Shown: piece by piece, positions 23,706 through 32,614 of the stretch
Numbering within the stretch: position 1 is the first letter of the stretch
Layout of the letters: every line of letters begins with the position of its first letter
Source: MAG-121220-bin8 sp965655865
GTDB lineage: Bacteria; Bacteroidota; Bacteroidia; Flavobacteriales; Flavobacteriaceae
DNA: 64,000 bases
Direction of reading: 5' to 3'
Assembly: GCA_965655865.1 (NCBI GenBank)
Contig: CBFHJJ010000004.1
Coordinates: 57,882-121,881, forward strand
Program-made: the position numbers and the translations under genes
Notes under the pieces: generated by a model
Databases searched by the model: none
Seen by the model: the letters and a program-made list of their open reading frames with translations, nothing else
What the model was told of the DNA's origin: nothing

Positions 23706-24538
23706 AAATCAGTCACTTTTTTGTTCAAAAAATCAATAAAAACCTTTGCTAAATCATTAGTAAAAGTTTTATTTCTGTATGAGGTGACAGGAACAATTCC
23801 CATAACAGAATTAGTTAACCATATCTCTTGTGCCGAAAGTAATTCAAAAGGAGATATTGTTGTTTCTTCTAAATTATATTCAGGAAAAAAATTGGAGTAT
23901 TCAATAATTTTTTTTCTCATAATACCCTTTAAGCATCCTGAATCTAAGCTTGGTGTTATAATATTTTTTTGATTTACAATAAACAAATTACCATTTAAAA
24001 ATTCTGCAACATTTTTTTTATTATTTAACAAAATACAATTATCTAAATTATTTTCCTTTGAATAAATTCCAGCAAGAACGTTAATTAATTTATTATTAGT
24101 TTTTAGGTTGGACAATAAATTATCATGAATATAATAGTCTTTAAATAAGTCAACTTTAAAATCACAATCATTTATTAAAAAATTGTTGCTTTCACTAAAG
24201 GCGCAATGAATTATAAAACTTGGTGACATTGAGACTGGAGTGTAATATCCACCACCCTCTCTAAAAATAGATAATCTAACTCTTCCACAAAAATCAGAAT
24301 TTACTTTGCAAATAGTATTTAAAATTTGTGATCTGAAAAATTCCGGGGTATAATTTTGAGGAATTTCAATCCTTGCAATTCTCATTGAGGACATTAAACG
24401 CATGTAATGGTCTTCCCAAAAAATAATTTTATTATTTATGATTTTTATAGATTCAAAGATAGAATCTCCGTAAAGAAATCCTCTATTTAATAAATCGTGT
24501 TCAGATTCATAAATAAATTTTTCGTTATAATTTATCAT
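23702..24538 (-). CDS. Class IV PLP aminotransferase / lyase (PabC- or BCAT-like)
   Basis: This 278-residue protein has the fold-type IV blocks: GFLYGDSIFESIKI near residue 20, LLSNLKTNNKLINVLAG with the PLP lysine near 146, and EIWLTNSVMGIVPVTSYRN at the C-terminus. In flavobacteria this form is usually annotated as 4-amino-4-deoxychorismate lyase (folate) or a branched-chain aminotransferase. No folate genes are adjacent, so the choice is open. It lies 7 bp after the START-like gene on the same strand. Confidence 0.8.
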   Translation of the reverse strand: MINYNEKFIYESEHDLLNRGFLYGDSIFESIKIINNKIIFWEDHYMRLMSSMRIARIEIPQNYTPEFFRSQILNTICKVNSDFCGRVRLSIFREGGGYYTPVSMSPSFIIHCAFSESNNFLINDCDFKVDLFKDYYIHDNLLSNLKTNNKLINVLAGIYSKENNLDNCILLNNKKNVAEFLNGNLFIVNQKNIITPSLDSGCLKGIMRKKIIEYSNFFPEYNLEETTISPFELLSAQEIWLTNSVMGIVPVTSYRNKTFTNDLAKVFIDFLNKKVTDF

Positions 24539-24545
24539 TGAATAA

Positions 24546-24938
24546 TTAAGATGAACCTACTAATTTTTTTAAATCAGCTATTTGACTTTCCCAAATCATT
24601 TTTGATTCTTCAACTTCATCCGAATATGCAAAATCAGTTACCATCAATGAAACATCCTTTGTTATCTCGTCTACAACAATCCTAATTTCAAAAAAGCATT
24701 TGTCTTGATCTTCAGATTCATCCATCCATCTATATTTAACAAAAGTATCAGATTTAGATGAGATTAAATCAGCAATTTCCTCAGAGCCATCCCACAAAAA
24801 AGAAAAGGATTTTCCTCTAGAATTCACATCGTCAGCAAACCATTCACACAAACCAGATGCAGAGGATATGTATTGATATAACATATGTGGAGAGGCTTGA
24901 ATAGGAAACTCTATTTCGAACTTTTCTTTTAAATCCAT
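24546..24938 (-). CDS. START-like / SRPBCC domain protein
   Basis: This 130-residue protein has the SRPBCC layout seen in Bacteroidota START-like proteins: KFEIEFPIQASPHMLYQYISSASGLCEWFADDV, then KYRWMDESEDQDKCFFEIRI and a C-terminal helix ESQIADLKKLVG. The ligand is unknown. The ATG at 24936-24938 is preferred; a TTG three codons upstream is less likely. It is first in a two-gene unit with the aminotransferase. Confidence 0.78.
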   Translation of the reverse strand: MDLKEKFEIEFPIQASPHMLYQYISSASGLCEWFADDVNSRGKSFSFLWDGSEEIADLISSKSDTFVKYRWMDESEDQDKCFFEIRIVVDEITKDVSLMVTDFAYSDEVEESKMIWESQIADLKKLVGSS

Positions 24939-25000
24939 AAATGGCAATATATAGATTAAATTAATTCTAAAAAAGAATTTTAAATATTTTTTATTCTTAG

Positions 25001-25031
25001 TTTGCCCCTATATAATTTGTTTATATATTTA
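25001..25031 (+). promoter_or_regulatory. Candidate promoter of tRNA-Met
   Basis: TTTG at 25001-25004 is followed by 19 bp and TATATTTA at 25024-25031. The last base differs from the TAnnTTTG consensus. The start site would lie about 10 bases before the tRNA. Confidence 0.45.
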
Positions 25032-25046
25032 CGCGCATTTTATAAT

Positions 25047-25120
25047 GGCGAGATAGCTCAGTTGGTTAGAGCGTCGGATTCATAACCCGGAGGTCGGGAG
25101 TTCAAATCTCCCTCTCGCTA
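25047..25120 (+). tRNA. tRNA-Met (CAT)
   Basis: This is a 74-nt cloverleaf with acceptor GGCGAGA/TCTCGCT (first pair G-U) and discriminator A. The anticodon loop is TTCATAA, giving CAT. The anticodon stem TCGGA/CCCGG has an A-C mismatch next to the loop. The T arm is GGGAG, TTCAAAT, CTCCC. It looks like elongator Met, although a lysidine-modified tRNA-Ile2 cannot be excluded. CCA is not encoded. Confidence 0.92.
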
Positions 25121-25131
25121 CTAAGATTAAA

Positions 25132-26349
25132 TTAATTCCCTAACTTTCCTGCTATATATCCTGTAGACCACGCACATTGAAAGTTATATCCACCGGTAAT
25201 ACCATCAATATCAAGTACTTCTCCGGCAAAATAAAGATCATTTGTAGTATTACTTTGTAAAGTTTTGATATCAATAGATTCTAAAGAAACTCCACCACAG
25301 GTTACAAATTCCTCTTTGAAGGTTGTTTTACCAGAAACTTTATAAATATCCTTTGTTAAGAACTCTATAAGCTTTCTCATATTTTTTTTACCAAGTTCTC
25401 CCCACTTTTTATCATCAGACAAATTAAACTTTGAAATTAAAAAACTCCAAAGACGTGAAGGCAGTTTAAATGGGTTTTGTTTAGTTAATATTTTTTTTGA
25501 ATGTAGTATTGAATACTTCTCTAGCGTATTAAATAAAATTTCAGTATTACTTTCAATTAACCAATTTACTTGTAATTCAAAAAAATATTTCTTTTCAAAT
25601 AAATCTCGTGCACCAAATGAAGATGCTTTCAAAATAACAGGACCACTCATCCCCCAATGTGTAATAAGAAGAGGGCCTGAAATTTCAATTTTTGTATCTA
25701 GAATTTTTATTTTTACTCTCTTTAATGAAATTCCAGACAGACTTGTAATTGATTCGTTGGGCATATTAAAAGTAAAAAGAGATGGTATGGGATTAATAAT
25801 TTTATGACCAATGATTTTTAACCAATCAAATCCTTTTAATTTAGGAGATCCACCAGAGGCAACAATAACACTATCATAAGGTGTTGAGCTACTAGTGTCT
25901 TTAAAATCAATAATCCATTTTGATTTTACTTTTGATAAACCTACCACAGATTTTAATAATTCTATTTTAATATTATTTTCTTCACATTCGTTAACCAAAC
26001 AATCAATAATAGATTGTGAACTATTGGAAATTGGAAAAACTCTACCGTCAGACTCAACCTTCAATGGAACACCCCTATTTTCAAACCAATTTCTGGTATG
26101 TTTAGTTCCAAATTGATGAAATATATTTTTTAATTTTTTACCTCCCCTGGGATAAGCTTTAGTTAAAACACTAACATCACTTGTTGAATTTGTTACATTA
26201 CATCTTCCACCACCTGAAATTTTTACTTTTGAAAGAATTTTAGGACTTTTTTCAAATAGTACTACATTATAATTTGGATAATGTGTCTTAACAGAAATTG
26301 CAGAAAAAAAACCTGCAGCTCCACCACCAATAACAGCTATGTTTTTCAT
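25132..26349 (-). CDS. FAD-dependent oxidoreductase, HI0933/YhiN family
   Basis: This 405-residue flavoprotein begins with NIAVIGGGAAGFFSAISV and VVLFEKSPKILSKVKISGGGRCNVTN, the HI0933-family FAD block. It ends with LYFAGEVLDIDGITGGYNFQCAWSTGYIAG, the C-terminal FAD site. The mid region TFKEEFVTCGGVSLESID is also conserved. The substrate is unknown. It is convergent to tRNA-Met (11 bp) and lies 44 bp downstream of hisS. Confidence 0.88.
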   Translation of the reverse strand: MKNIAVIGGGAAGFFSAISVKTHYPNYNVVLFEKSPKILSKVKISGGGRCNVTNSTSDVSVLTKAYPRGGKKLKNIFHQFGTKHTRNWFENRGVPLKVESDGRVFPISNSSQSIIDCLVNECEENNIKIELLKSVVGLSKVKSKWIIDFKDTSSSTPYDSVIVASGGSPKLKGFDWLKIIGHKIINPIPSLFTFNMPNESITSLSGISLKRVKIKILDTKIEISGPLLITHWGMSGPVILKASSFGARDLFEKKYFFELQVNWLIESNTEILFNTLEKYSILHSKKILTKQNPFKLPSRLWSFLISKFNLSDDKKWGELGKKNMRKLIEFLTKDIYKVSGKTTFKEEFVTCGGVSLESIDIKTLQSNTTNDLYFAGEVLDIDGITGGYNFQCAWSTGYIAGKLGN

Positions 26350-26393
26350 TTTAGAAATCTTAACTGAAAATATTACTATTTAATTAAAAAAAA

Positions 26394-27752
26394 TTACTGT
26401 AAAATATTTGTATTCAAATCTTTTAAATCATGGACAGATTGAGTCCCTTTTATCATATTTTTTATTATAATTTCATTATTATTAAATTCATCTTCGCCAA
26501 AAAGAATAGCATATCGAGCATTATGTTTATTGGCATAAGAAAATTGTTTATTAAGTTTAACTTTGTCGGGGAAAATCAATACTTTATTATTTTCATTTCG
26601 AAGTAAATCAATAAAAGAGTAGATTTCTTTTAAATACTTGATTCCAAAATTGATAATAATAACATCAAAACTATTTTTTAAGTGATTAGGAAATATTTTT
26701 TTTTCTTCCATTAAAATAAAAATTCTATCAAGGCCAAAGGAAATTCCTACCCCACTAGTATTTTTCATGTTAAACAAAGAGGTCAAATCGTCATATCTTC
26801 CACCTCCACCAAGTGAACCTAGTCTTGTATTAGATTTTGAAACAACTTCAACAATTGTTCCTGTATAATAATTAAGACCTCTTGCAAGAGTTAAATCAAA
26901 TCTAATTTCATTTTTTATAGATTTACTAGAAATGAAATCAAACACACTTTTTAAATCTTCTAACCCTTTTTTTGCTAGAGGAATATCTTTTAATATTAGT
27001 GAAATATTTTCAAAACTTAAAGATTTGTTTTTTAATAAATTTTCAAGTTTTGAAATTGAAACATATTTAAACTTTTCTTTAATTTCATCAATAACTGAAT
27101 CAAGACCAATTTTATCAAGTTTATCAATTATTGAAACAAATTCATTTAAATTATCATCAAGACCAATATAATCTGCAATTCCTTTTAAAATAAGCCTATG
27201 ATTAATTTTAAAGATTAAATCATCGAAACCTAATTCACTAAAAATTCTGTCATACAATTTTATTAATTCAATTTCTTGAAAAATTGAATTATTTCCAACC
27301 ACATCTGCATCACATTGAGTGAATTCTTGAAATCTTCCATGCTGAGGGCGATCCGCTCTCCAAACAGATTGAATTTGAAAACGCTTAAAAGGAAATGTTA
27401 AGTTATTTTGATGTTGTGCAACATATCTTGCTAAAGGAACTGTTAAATCATATCTTAGACCCTTTTCAGACACTGACTTAGTAAATGATTTTAAATCATT
27501 AGACTTTAATGCATTAATATCTGCTTTTTTTACTTTTTCTCCTGAATTTAGGATCTTAAAAACTAATCTATCACCTTCATTTCCGTATTTACCTAAGAGA
27601 GTACTAGTTTTTTCAAGAGCTGGAGTCTCAATTTCAGAGAAGCCAAATCTCTTGAAATTCTTTTTAAGAATATCTATAATATAATTTCTTTTAGAAAGCT
27701 CTGATGGCAGAAAATCTCTAGTTCCTTTAGGATTAGAAGGTGTGTTAGACAT
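26394..27752 (-). CDS. hisS: Histidyl-tRNA synthetase
   Basis: This 452-residue class II synthetase charges tRNA-His. Motif 1 lies near GFSEIETPALEKTSTLLGKYG. Motif 2 is FQIQSVWRADRPQHGRFQEFTQCD. The His-specific block is ARGLNYYTGTIVEV and motif 3 is GVGISFGLDRIFILMEE. A C-terminal anticodon-binding domain follows. The length is within the Bacteroidota range. The gap before rplI holds a likely terminator. Confidence 0.96.
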   Translation of the reverse strand: MSNTPSNPKGTRDFLPSELSKRNYIIDILKKNFKRFGFSEIETPALEKTSTLLGKYGNEGDRLVFKILNSGEKVKKADINALKSNDLKSFTKSVSEKGLRYDLTVPLARYVAQHQNNLTFPFKRFQIQSVWRADRPQHGRFQEFTQCDADVVGNNSIFQEIELIKLYDRIFSELGFDDLIFKINHRLILKGIADYIGLDDNLNEFVSIIDKLDKIGLDSVIDEIKEKFKYVSISKLENLLKNKSLSFENISLILKDIPLAKKGLEDLKSVFDFISSKSIKNEIRFDLTLARGLNYYTGTIVEVVSKSNTRLGSLGGGGRYDDLTSLFNMKNTSGVGISFGLDRIFILMEEKKIFPNHLKNSFDVIIINFGIKYLKEIYSFIDLLRNENNKVLIFPDKVKLNKQFSYANKHNARYAILFGEDEFNNNEIIIKNMIKGTQSVHDLKDLNTNILQ

Positions 27753-27778
27753 TATGTATAATTAATAATAAAACAAAT

Positions 27779-27809
27779 ATCTGATTTTTTTAAGAAAATA
27801 GAATCAGAT
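27779..27809 (-). terminator. Probable intrinsic terminator of the rpsF-rpsR-rplI operon
   Basis: ATCTGATT at 27779-27786 pairs with AATCAGAT at 27802-27809 around a 15-base loop. On the minus strand the hairpin is followed by a T-rich run (ATTTGTTTT). It lies 23 bp past the rplI stop. Confidence 0.5.
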
Positions 27810-27831
27810 TTTAAAATATTATTAAATATGT

Positions 27832-28284
27832 TTAATCTACAGCTTTAATTACTTCAAAAGATAATTCGTGAATGACATTTCTATGTAGTCTTAAAGTAGC
27901 TACATAGGTACCAAGTCTTTTAACAGATCCTCCCATGATTTTAATAATTTTTTTATCAAAATCAAATCCAAGGTTGGATAATTCACTATTTAAATCCGAA
28001 CTAGAAATAGAACCAAATAATTTTCCACCTGTTCCAGATTTAGCTCCAATTTTTAGTTCTAACTTACTAAGTTTTTTTACTAATTTATTGGCTTCATCAA
28101 CAGCCTTTTTTTCTTTAAACTCTCTTTGTTTTATATTTTCAGCTAAAACTTTTTTTGAGGATGGTGTAGCTAGTATAGCTAATCCTTGAGGAATTAAATA
28201 ATTTCTTCCATATCCATTTTTAACAGAAACTAAATCGTCTTTGAAACCTAAGTTAGGTACGTCATTTTTTAAAATTAATTCCAT
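27832..28284 (-). CDS. rplI: 50S ribosomal protein L9
   Basis: This 150-residue ribosomal protein has the L9 signature MELILKNDVPNLGFKDDLVSVKNGYGRNYLIPQGLA-type N-terminus, a central lysine-rich helix and the C-domain GGKLFGSISSSDLNSEL. It is the last gene of the rpsF-rpsR-rplI operon, 4 bp after rpsR. Confidence 0.97.
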   Translation of the reverse strand: MELILKNDVPNLGFKDDLVSVKNGYGRNYLIPQGLAILATPSSKKVLAENIKQREFKEKKAVDEANKLVKKLSKLELKIGAKSGTGGKLFGSISSSDLNSELSNLGFDFDKKIIKIMGGSVKRLGTYVATLRLHRNVIHELSFEVIKAVD

Positions 28285-28288
28285 AATA

Positions 28289-28582
28289 TTATTTTAACAT
28301 GTCAGCTTGGTAAGGTAAAAGTGCTAAGTGTCTTGCTCTTTTAACAGCAACTGAAACTTTTCTTTGATATTTCAAAGATGTCCCTGTTAATCTTCTTGGC
28401 AAAATCTTACCTTGTTCATTAATAAATCTCAAAAGAAAATCCGGGTCTTTGTAATCAACATACTTGATTCCAGATCTTTTAAACATACAATATTTTTTGC
28501 TGTTTTTTGTTGCAATATCTAATGGAGTAAGGTATCTAATTTCTCCTTGATTTGCTTTACCTGCTTGTTCTAATGTTGACAT
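28289..28582 (-). CDS. rpsR: 30S ribosomal protein S18
   Basis: The 97-residue protein carries the S18 core YVDYKDPDFLLRFINEQGKI followed by LPRRLTGTSLKYQRKVSVAVKRARHLALLPY. It sits between rpsF (2 bp) and rplI (4 bp). It has a short N-terminal extension, as is usual in Bacteroidota. Confidence 0.97.
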   Translation of the reverse strand: MSTLEQAGKANQGEIRYLTPLDIATKNSKKYCMFKRSGIKYVDYKDPDFLLRFINEQGKILPRRLTGTSLKYQRKVSVAVKRARHLALLPYQADMLK

Positions 28583-28584
28583 AA

Positions 28585-28923
28585 TTAAGCTTTTTTAGTG
28601 TTTCGTTCTCTTCTTTTGATAGACCAAGCATCAGCGTATTTATCTAACTTAACGTTTAAGTATCGCATAATTCTTTCGTCTCTTTTTAACTCAGTTTCAA
28701 ATGATTCAACTGTAGTGTTAGCAGCTTTAAAATCAATAAGATTATAAAATCCACTTTGTTTGTTTTGGATAGGATAAGCTAGTTTTTTTAGACCCCAGTG
28801 TTCAACTGAGATAACTTCAGATCCTTCGCTAATTAAAAAGTCTTCAAATTTTTTCACTGTCTCCTTTACCTGATCTTCAGATAAAACGGGATTTAAAATG
28901 AAAACAGCCTCGTAATGATTCAT
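28585..28923 (-). CDS. rpsF: 30S ribosomal protein S6
   Basis: This 112-residue protein begins MNHYEAVFILNPVLSEDQVK and contains EHWGLKKLAYPIQNKQSGFYNLIDF, the S6 core. I place the start at the ATG at 28921-28923, since the extra upstream codons (to 28956) overlap the promoter and are not conserved. The operon promoter lies at 28946-28976. Confidence 0.96.
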   Translation of the reverse strand: MNHYEAVFILNPVLSEDQVKETVKKFEDFLISEGSEVISVEHWGLKKLAYPIQNKQSGFYNLIDFKAANTTVESFETELKRDERIMRYLNVKLDKYADAWSIKRRERNTKKA

Positions 28924-28945
28924 ATATTTTATTAAAAATTGGTCG

Positions 28946-28976
28946 CAAAAATACATTTTTAATATACACTAACAAA
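28946..28976 (-). promoter_or_regulatory. Promoter of rpsF-rpsR-rplI
   Basis: On the minus strand the sequence is TTTG (28973-28976), exactly 19 bp, then TATTTTTG (28946-28953). This is a full match to TTTG-N19-TAnnTTTG. The leader to the rpsF ATG would be about 19 bases. Confidence 0.7.
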
Positions 28977-28989
28977 ATTCTATTCGTAT

Positions 28990-31419
28990 TTAATTATAAG
29001 GATCTACATCAATAGAAACCTGTATGCTTCTAAATTTTGATACAGACTCGAAACTAGAGTGTGTTTTTAAAATAATTTTTTTACTTTTTACTAAGTTTTT
29101 GTCTACAGGAATTTTTATTTGTATAATATTTATATATCTGTTTTGAATTCTAGGGATTAAAGGAAATTCAGGTCCAAAAACTTTGTCTTTAAATCTGGTT
29201 TTTAAACTTTTAAAAAACCATAATGAACCATTTTTTAAAGTTTCTTTGTTTTTGTGTTTTAATATGATTTTTATAATTCTTGAATATGGTGGATAATCAA
29301 ATAGGTGTCTTTCTTTCAATTGCTCATTAAACATGCCTAAATAATCATTGTTCTTTATTTTCTCCATAATACTATGTTTAGGATTAAAAGTCTGAACTAT
29401 TACATTTCCTCTAGATTTGTCTCTGCCAGATCTTCCAGCAACTTGTTGAATTAATTGGAAACATTTTTCCTGGGATCTAAAATCAGGGAAATAAATTAAA
29501 TTATCAGCATTAATAACTCCAACCAGTTCAACATTTTTAAAATCTAATCCTTTACTGAGCATTTGAGTACCGACAAGTATTTGAAATTTATTCTCTTCAA
29601 AATCATTAATTAATTTAAAAAATGAATTTTTATTTTTGGTTGAATCTTGATCCATTCTTTCAACTTTGTAATCTGGAAAATACTCTCTTAATTCTTCAAC
29701 AATTTTCTGAGTACCCAACCCTTTTTTGGTAAGTGAATTTGAAGAACATTTCAAACATTTGTTTTCATTTTTAACACAGTACCCACAATGATGACATTTT
29801 AATTCGTCAGAAATTCTATGGTATGTTAATGCAACGTCACAGTTTTTACAGTTAAAGACATAACCACATGCTTCACATTCTTGATAAGGTGAATAACCTC
29901 TTCTATTTTGAAAAATAATAACTTGTTTTTTATTTATCAAAGTTGATTTTATATTGGATAATAAAGTTTCAGAAAAACTTCCAATCATTTTATTTTTTAT
30001 AGTAGATTCTTTTAAATCGTTCAAAAGAATATTAGGCAACTCGATATCATTATATCTTTTAATTATTTTTATTAATCCATATTTATTTGAAATAGCATTA
30101 AAATAAGACTCAACACTGGGAGTTGCAGATCCTAACAATGTTTTGGCACTGTGAAGCATTCCTAAATAAATTGCACAATCTCTAGCGTTGTATCTAGGTG
30201 CTGGATTAAATTGTTTAAAAGCATTTTCATGTTCTTCGTCAACTATAATAAGACTCAAACTGTTGTAGGGCAAAAAAATTGATGATCTAGCACCTAAAAT
30301 TATTTTACCAGAGCTTTTTAAAACATTTTTCCAAATTTCAGTTCTTTGGTCTAATGAGTATTTTGAATGATAAACTAATAATTTGTCTCCAAAATATTTT
30401 TTTAATCTTACTATTAACTGAGTTGTTAGTGAGATTTCAGGAACTAAATACAACACTTGATTGTTCCTATTTAACTCTTTTTCTATTAAATTTACATATA
30501 TCTCAGTTTTTCCAGAGGACGTGACTCCATGTAGAAGAGAAACATTTTTTTCTAAAAAATTTGATTCTATTTCAGTTAATGCATTGTTTTGAATAACACT
30601 TAATTTTTTAGGTTTAATTAATTCTTCAATTTCAAATTGAGTTCTATTAATTACTTTTTCAGATTTTAATAATATTTTTGATTTAATTAAATTATTAATA
30701 GTTACTCTTGAAACACTGTACAAATTAATTAGTTCATCAAAAGTAAATTGTGATTGTTTTTTGTTAAATTTCAATCCTTTTGCAACAATTAATTGAGATC
30801 TTTTTCTTTTTAGTTTCTTCTCTAGTTCATTTAGAGAAATATTTTTGTCAATAGAAATTAAATTAATTATTTTGGGTTTAAAGTAATCATAAACTTCTTC
30901 CTTTACAGAAATTATTGAATATAATAATAGTTCATTTATGGCTTTATTAATTTTCGATTTTTCTAATTTTCCAATTAAATCTTTATATGAAAATTTTTTA
31001 TTTATCATCAATAAATCAAAAACAAATTTTGAATTTATATTGACATTAAAATCTGAAATATCTTGTTTTAATAATATTATTTCGCTTTCGCTTTTAAGTA
31101 ACAATAGCTTTGGTAAAGCGACTTTTATAACTTGACCTATTGGAGTCATATAGTATTCTGAAATCCATTTGAAAAAAATCAGTTGACTTTGGGTGACACA
31201 TGGCTCTTTATCAATTATAAATTCAATTTCTTTAGGTTCATAAGAAATCGGGACTTCATTGTGTTTTTGAATAACAATTCCTGTAATAAATTTAGATTTA
31301 CCAAAGGGAACCATAACTCTAAATCCAGGTTTAATAAAATTAAACTCATCTTTATTAATACTGTAGGTAAAAGTAGATTTTATTGGAAGTGGAATAATTA
31401 CATCAATAAAATTCATCAT
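28990..31419 (-). CDS. priA: Primosomal protein N' (replication restart helicase)
   Basis: This 809-residue superfamily 2 helicase restarts stalled replication forks. The N-terminal DNA-binding domain is followed by Walker A HGVTSSGKTEIYV near residue 299, DEEH (LIIVDEEHENAFKQ) and VAGRSGRDKSRG motif VI. Between the helicase halves is the zinc-binding region with Cys pairs (CEACGYVFNCKNCD, CHHCGYCVKNENKCLKC). It has tandem ATG codons at its start. It runs opposite to rlmH, from which it is divided by 91 bp. Confidence 0.96.
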   Translation of the reverse strand: MMNFIDVIIPLPIKSTFTYSINKDEFNFIKPGFRVMVPFGKSKFITGIVIQKHNEVPISYEPKEIEFIIDKEPCVTQSQLIFFKWISEYYMTPIGQVIKVALPKLLLLKSESEIILLKQDISDFNVNINSKFVFDLLMINKKFSYKDLIGKLEKSKINKAINELLLYSIISVKEEVYDYFKPKIINLISIDKNISLNELEKKLKRKRSQLIVAKGLKFNKKQSQFTFDELINLYSVSRVTINNLIKSKILLKSEKVINRTQFEIEELIKPKKLSVIQNNALTEIESNFLEKNVSLLHGVTSSGKTEIYVNLIEKELNRNNQVLYLVPEISLTTQLIVRLKKYFGDKLLVYHSKYSLDQRTEIWKNVLKSSGKIILGARSSIFLPYNSLSLIIVDEEHENAFKQFNPAPRYNARDCAIYLGMLHSAKTLLGSATPSVESYFNAISNKYGLIKIIKRYNDIELPNILLNDLKESTIKNKMIGSFSETLLSNIKSTLINKKQVIIFQNRRGYSPYQECEACGYVFNCKNCDVALTYHRISDELKCHHCGYCVKNENKCLKCSSNSLTKKGLGTQKIVEELREYFPDYKVERMDQDSTKNKNSFFKLINDFEENKFQILVGTQMLSKGLDFKNVELVGVINADNLIYFPDFRSQEKCFQLIQQVAGRSGRDKSRGNVIVQTFNPKHSIMEKIKNNDYLGMFNEQLKERHLFDYPPYSRIIKIILKHKNKETLKNGSLWFFKSLKTRFKDKVFGPEFPLIPRIQNRYINIIQIKIPVDKNLVKSKKIILKTHSSFESVSKFRSIQVSIDVDPYN

Positions 31420-31510
31420 CAGTTTTTTATTAACATTGAAAAAACAATAGTAATCATTAACATATATTTACAAATAAATATAAAATTAAAATTCATCAAA
31501 TATTAGGTTT

Positions 31511-31978
31511 ATGCAGATTAAGTTAATCGTTGTGGGAAAAACTAAAAATCAAGAATTAATAACCATAATAGAAAAATATGTTAAACGAATTAATTTTTTT
31601 AATAATTTCAAAATAATTGAGGTCAACTCTTCAAAAACAAAAAAAAATAATGCAAGCGAGATAAAAAAAATTGAGAGTGAAAATATTTTAAAAAAAATTA
31701 AAAAGAATGAAATTCTTTTTTTACTTGACGAAAAAGGTAAAAATTATGATTCTAGAGAGTTCGCTGAATTTTTAAAAATTAAATTTCAAGAAAGTAAAAC
31801 GATTGTTTTTGTAATTGGAGGAGCTTTTGGATTTTCCAAAGATTTATACAGTAAGTCTGTAGGGCTAATATCTTTATCAAGAATGACATTTTCACATCAA
31901 ATAATCAGATTATTTTTTATGGAACAATTGTACAGAGCTTATACAATTTTAAATAACCACCCTTATCATAATGATTAA
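31511..31978 (+). CDS. rlmH: 23S rRNA (pseudouridine1915-N3)-methyltransferase
   Basis: This 155-residue SPOUT enzyme methylates pseudouridine 1915 in helix 69. The family signature is IVFVIGGAFGFSKDLYSKSV followed by SLSRMTFSHQIIRLFFMEQLYRAYTILNNHPYH, which ends the protein as usual. LFLLDEKGKNYDSREFAEFL is also conserved. The length is standard. rdgB starts 3 bp later. Confidence 0.95.
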   Translation: MQIKLIVVGKTKNQELITIIEKYVKRINFFNNFKIIEVNSSKTKKNNASEIKKIESENILKKIKKNEILFLLDEKGKNYDSREFAEFLKIKFQESKTIVFVIGGAFGFSKDLYSKSVGLISLSRMTFSHQIIRLFFMEQLYRAYTILNNHPYHND

Positions 31979-31981
31979 AAT

Positions 31982-32551
31982 ATGGACTTAATATTCGCAA
32001 CAGGAAATCAAAATAAATTGATAGAAATAAATAAAATTATCCCAAAAAATGTAAATATTATAAGTTTTAAAGATTTAAAATTTGATGAAGAAGTTCCAGA
32101 AAATGAAAATACTATTGAGAAAAATGCAATTTACAAAGCAAAATATATTTATAATAAATTCAATATTAATGTTTTTTCTGATGATACAGGATTGGAGGTT
32201 GAAACTTTAAATGGAAAACCTGGTGTTCATTCTGCAAGATATGCAGGAACTGCATGTAATTCAAAAGACAATATCGAAAAACTGTTGAAAGAATTGGAGA
32301 ATAAAAAAAATAGAAATGCAAGATTCAAGACTGTAATAGCGTTAATTCTTGATAACAAAATTCATACTTTTGAAGGAATAGTTGAAGGTGAGATTTTGAA
32401 AAATCCTATTGGAAAAAACGGATTTGGATATGATTCGATTTTTTCACCGATAGGATATAATAAATCTTTTGCAGAACTTACATTAAGAGAAAAAAATTTA
32501 ATAAGTCATAGATCATTAGCAATAAAAAAATTGATAAACTTTATAGCATAA
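31982..32551 (+). CDS. rdgB: RdgB/HAM1-type non-canonical purine NTP pyrophosphatase
   Basis: This 189-residue house-cleaning enzyme hydrolyses ITP, dITP and XTP. Motifs are LIFATGNQNKLIEINKI at the start, VFSDDTGLEVETLNGKPGVHSARYAG, GKNGFGYDSIFSP and SHRSLAIKKL at the end. The length is normal. It follows rlmH by 3 bp and should share its promoter. Confidence 0.94.
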   Translation: MDLIFATGNQNKLIEINKIIPKNVNIISFKDLKFDEEVPENENTIEKNAIYKAKYIYNKFNINVFSDDTGLEVETLNGKPGVHSARYAGTACNSKDNIEKLLKELENKKNRNARFKTVIALILDNKIHTFEGIVEGEILKNPIGKNGFGYDSIFSPIGYNKSFAELTLREKNLISHRSLAIKKLINFIA

Positions 32552-32614
32552 TTTTTTTGTTAAATTTTATTTAAAATGATAGTATATCTTTAATTACTTG
32601 TATTTTTGAAATCC

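Noticed and set aside
25047..25120. Initiator tRNA-Met or tRNA-Ile2 for the CAT tRNA.
   Set aside because: The first pair is G-U, not the C-A type mismatch of initiators, and the anticodon stem lacks three consecutive G-C pairs. Ile2 is left as a minor possibility.
31183..31506. A 107-codon plus-strand frame antisense to the priA start.
   Set aside because: It overlaps conserved priA N-terminal codons, is unusual in composition, and has no recognisable features.
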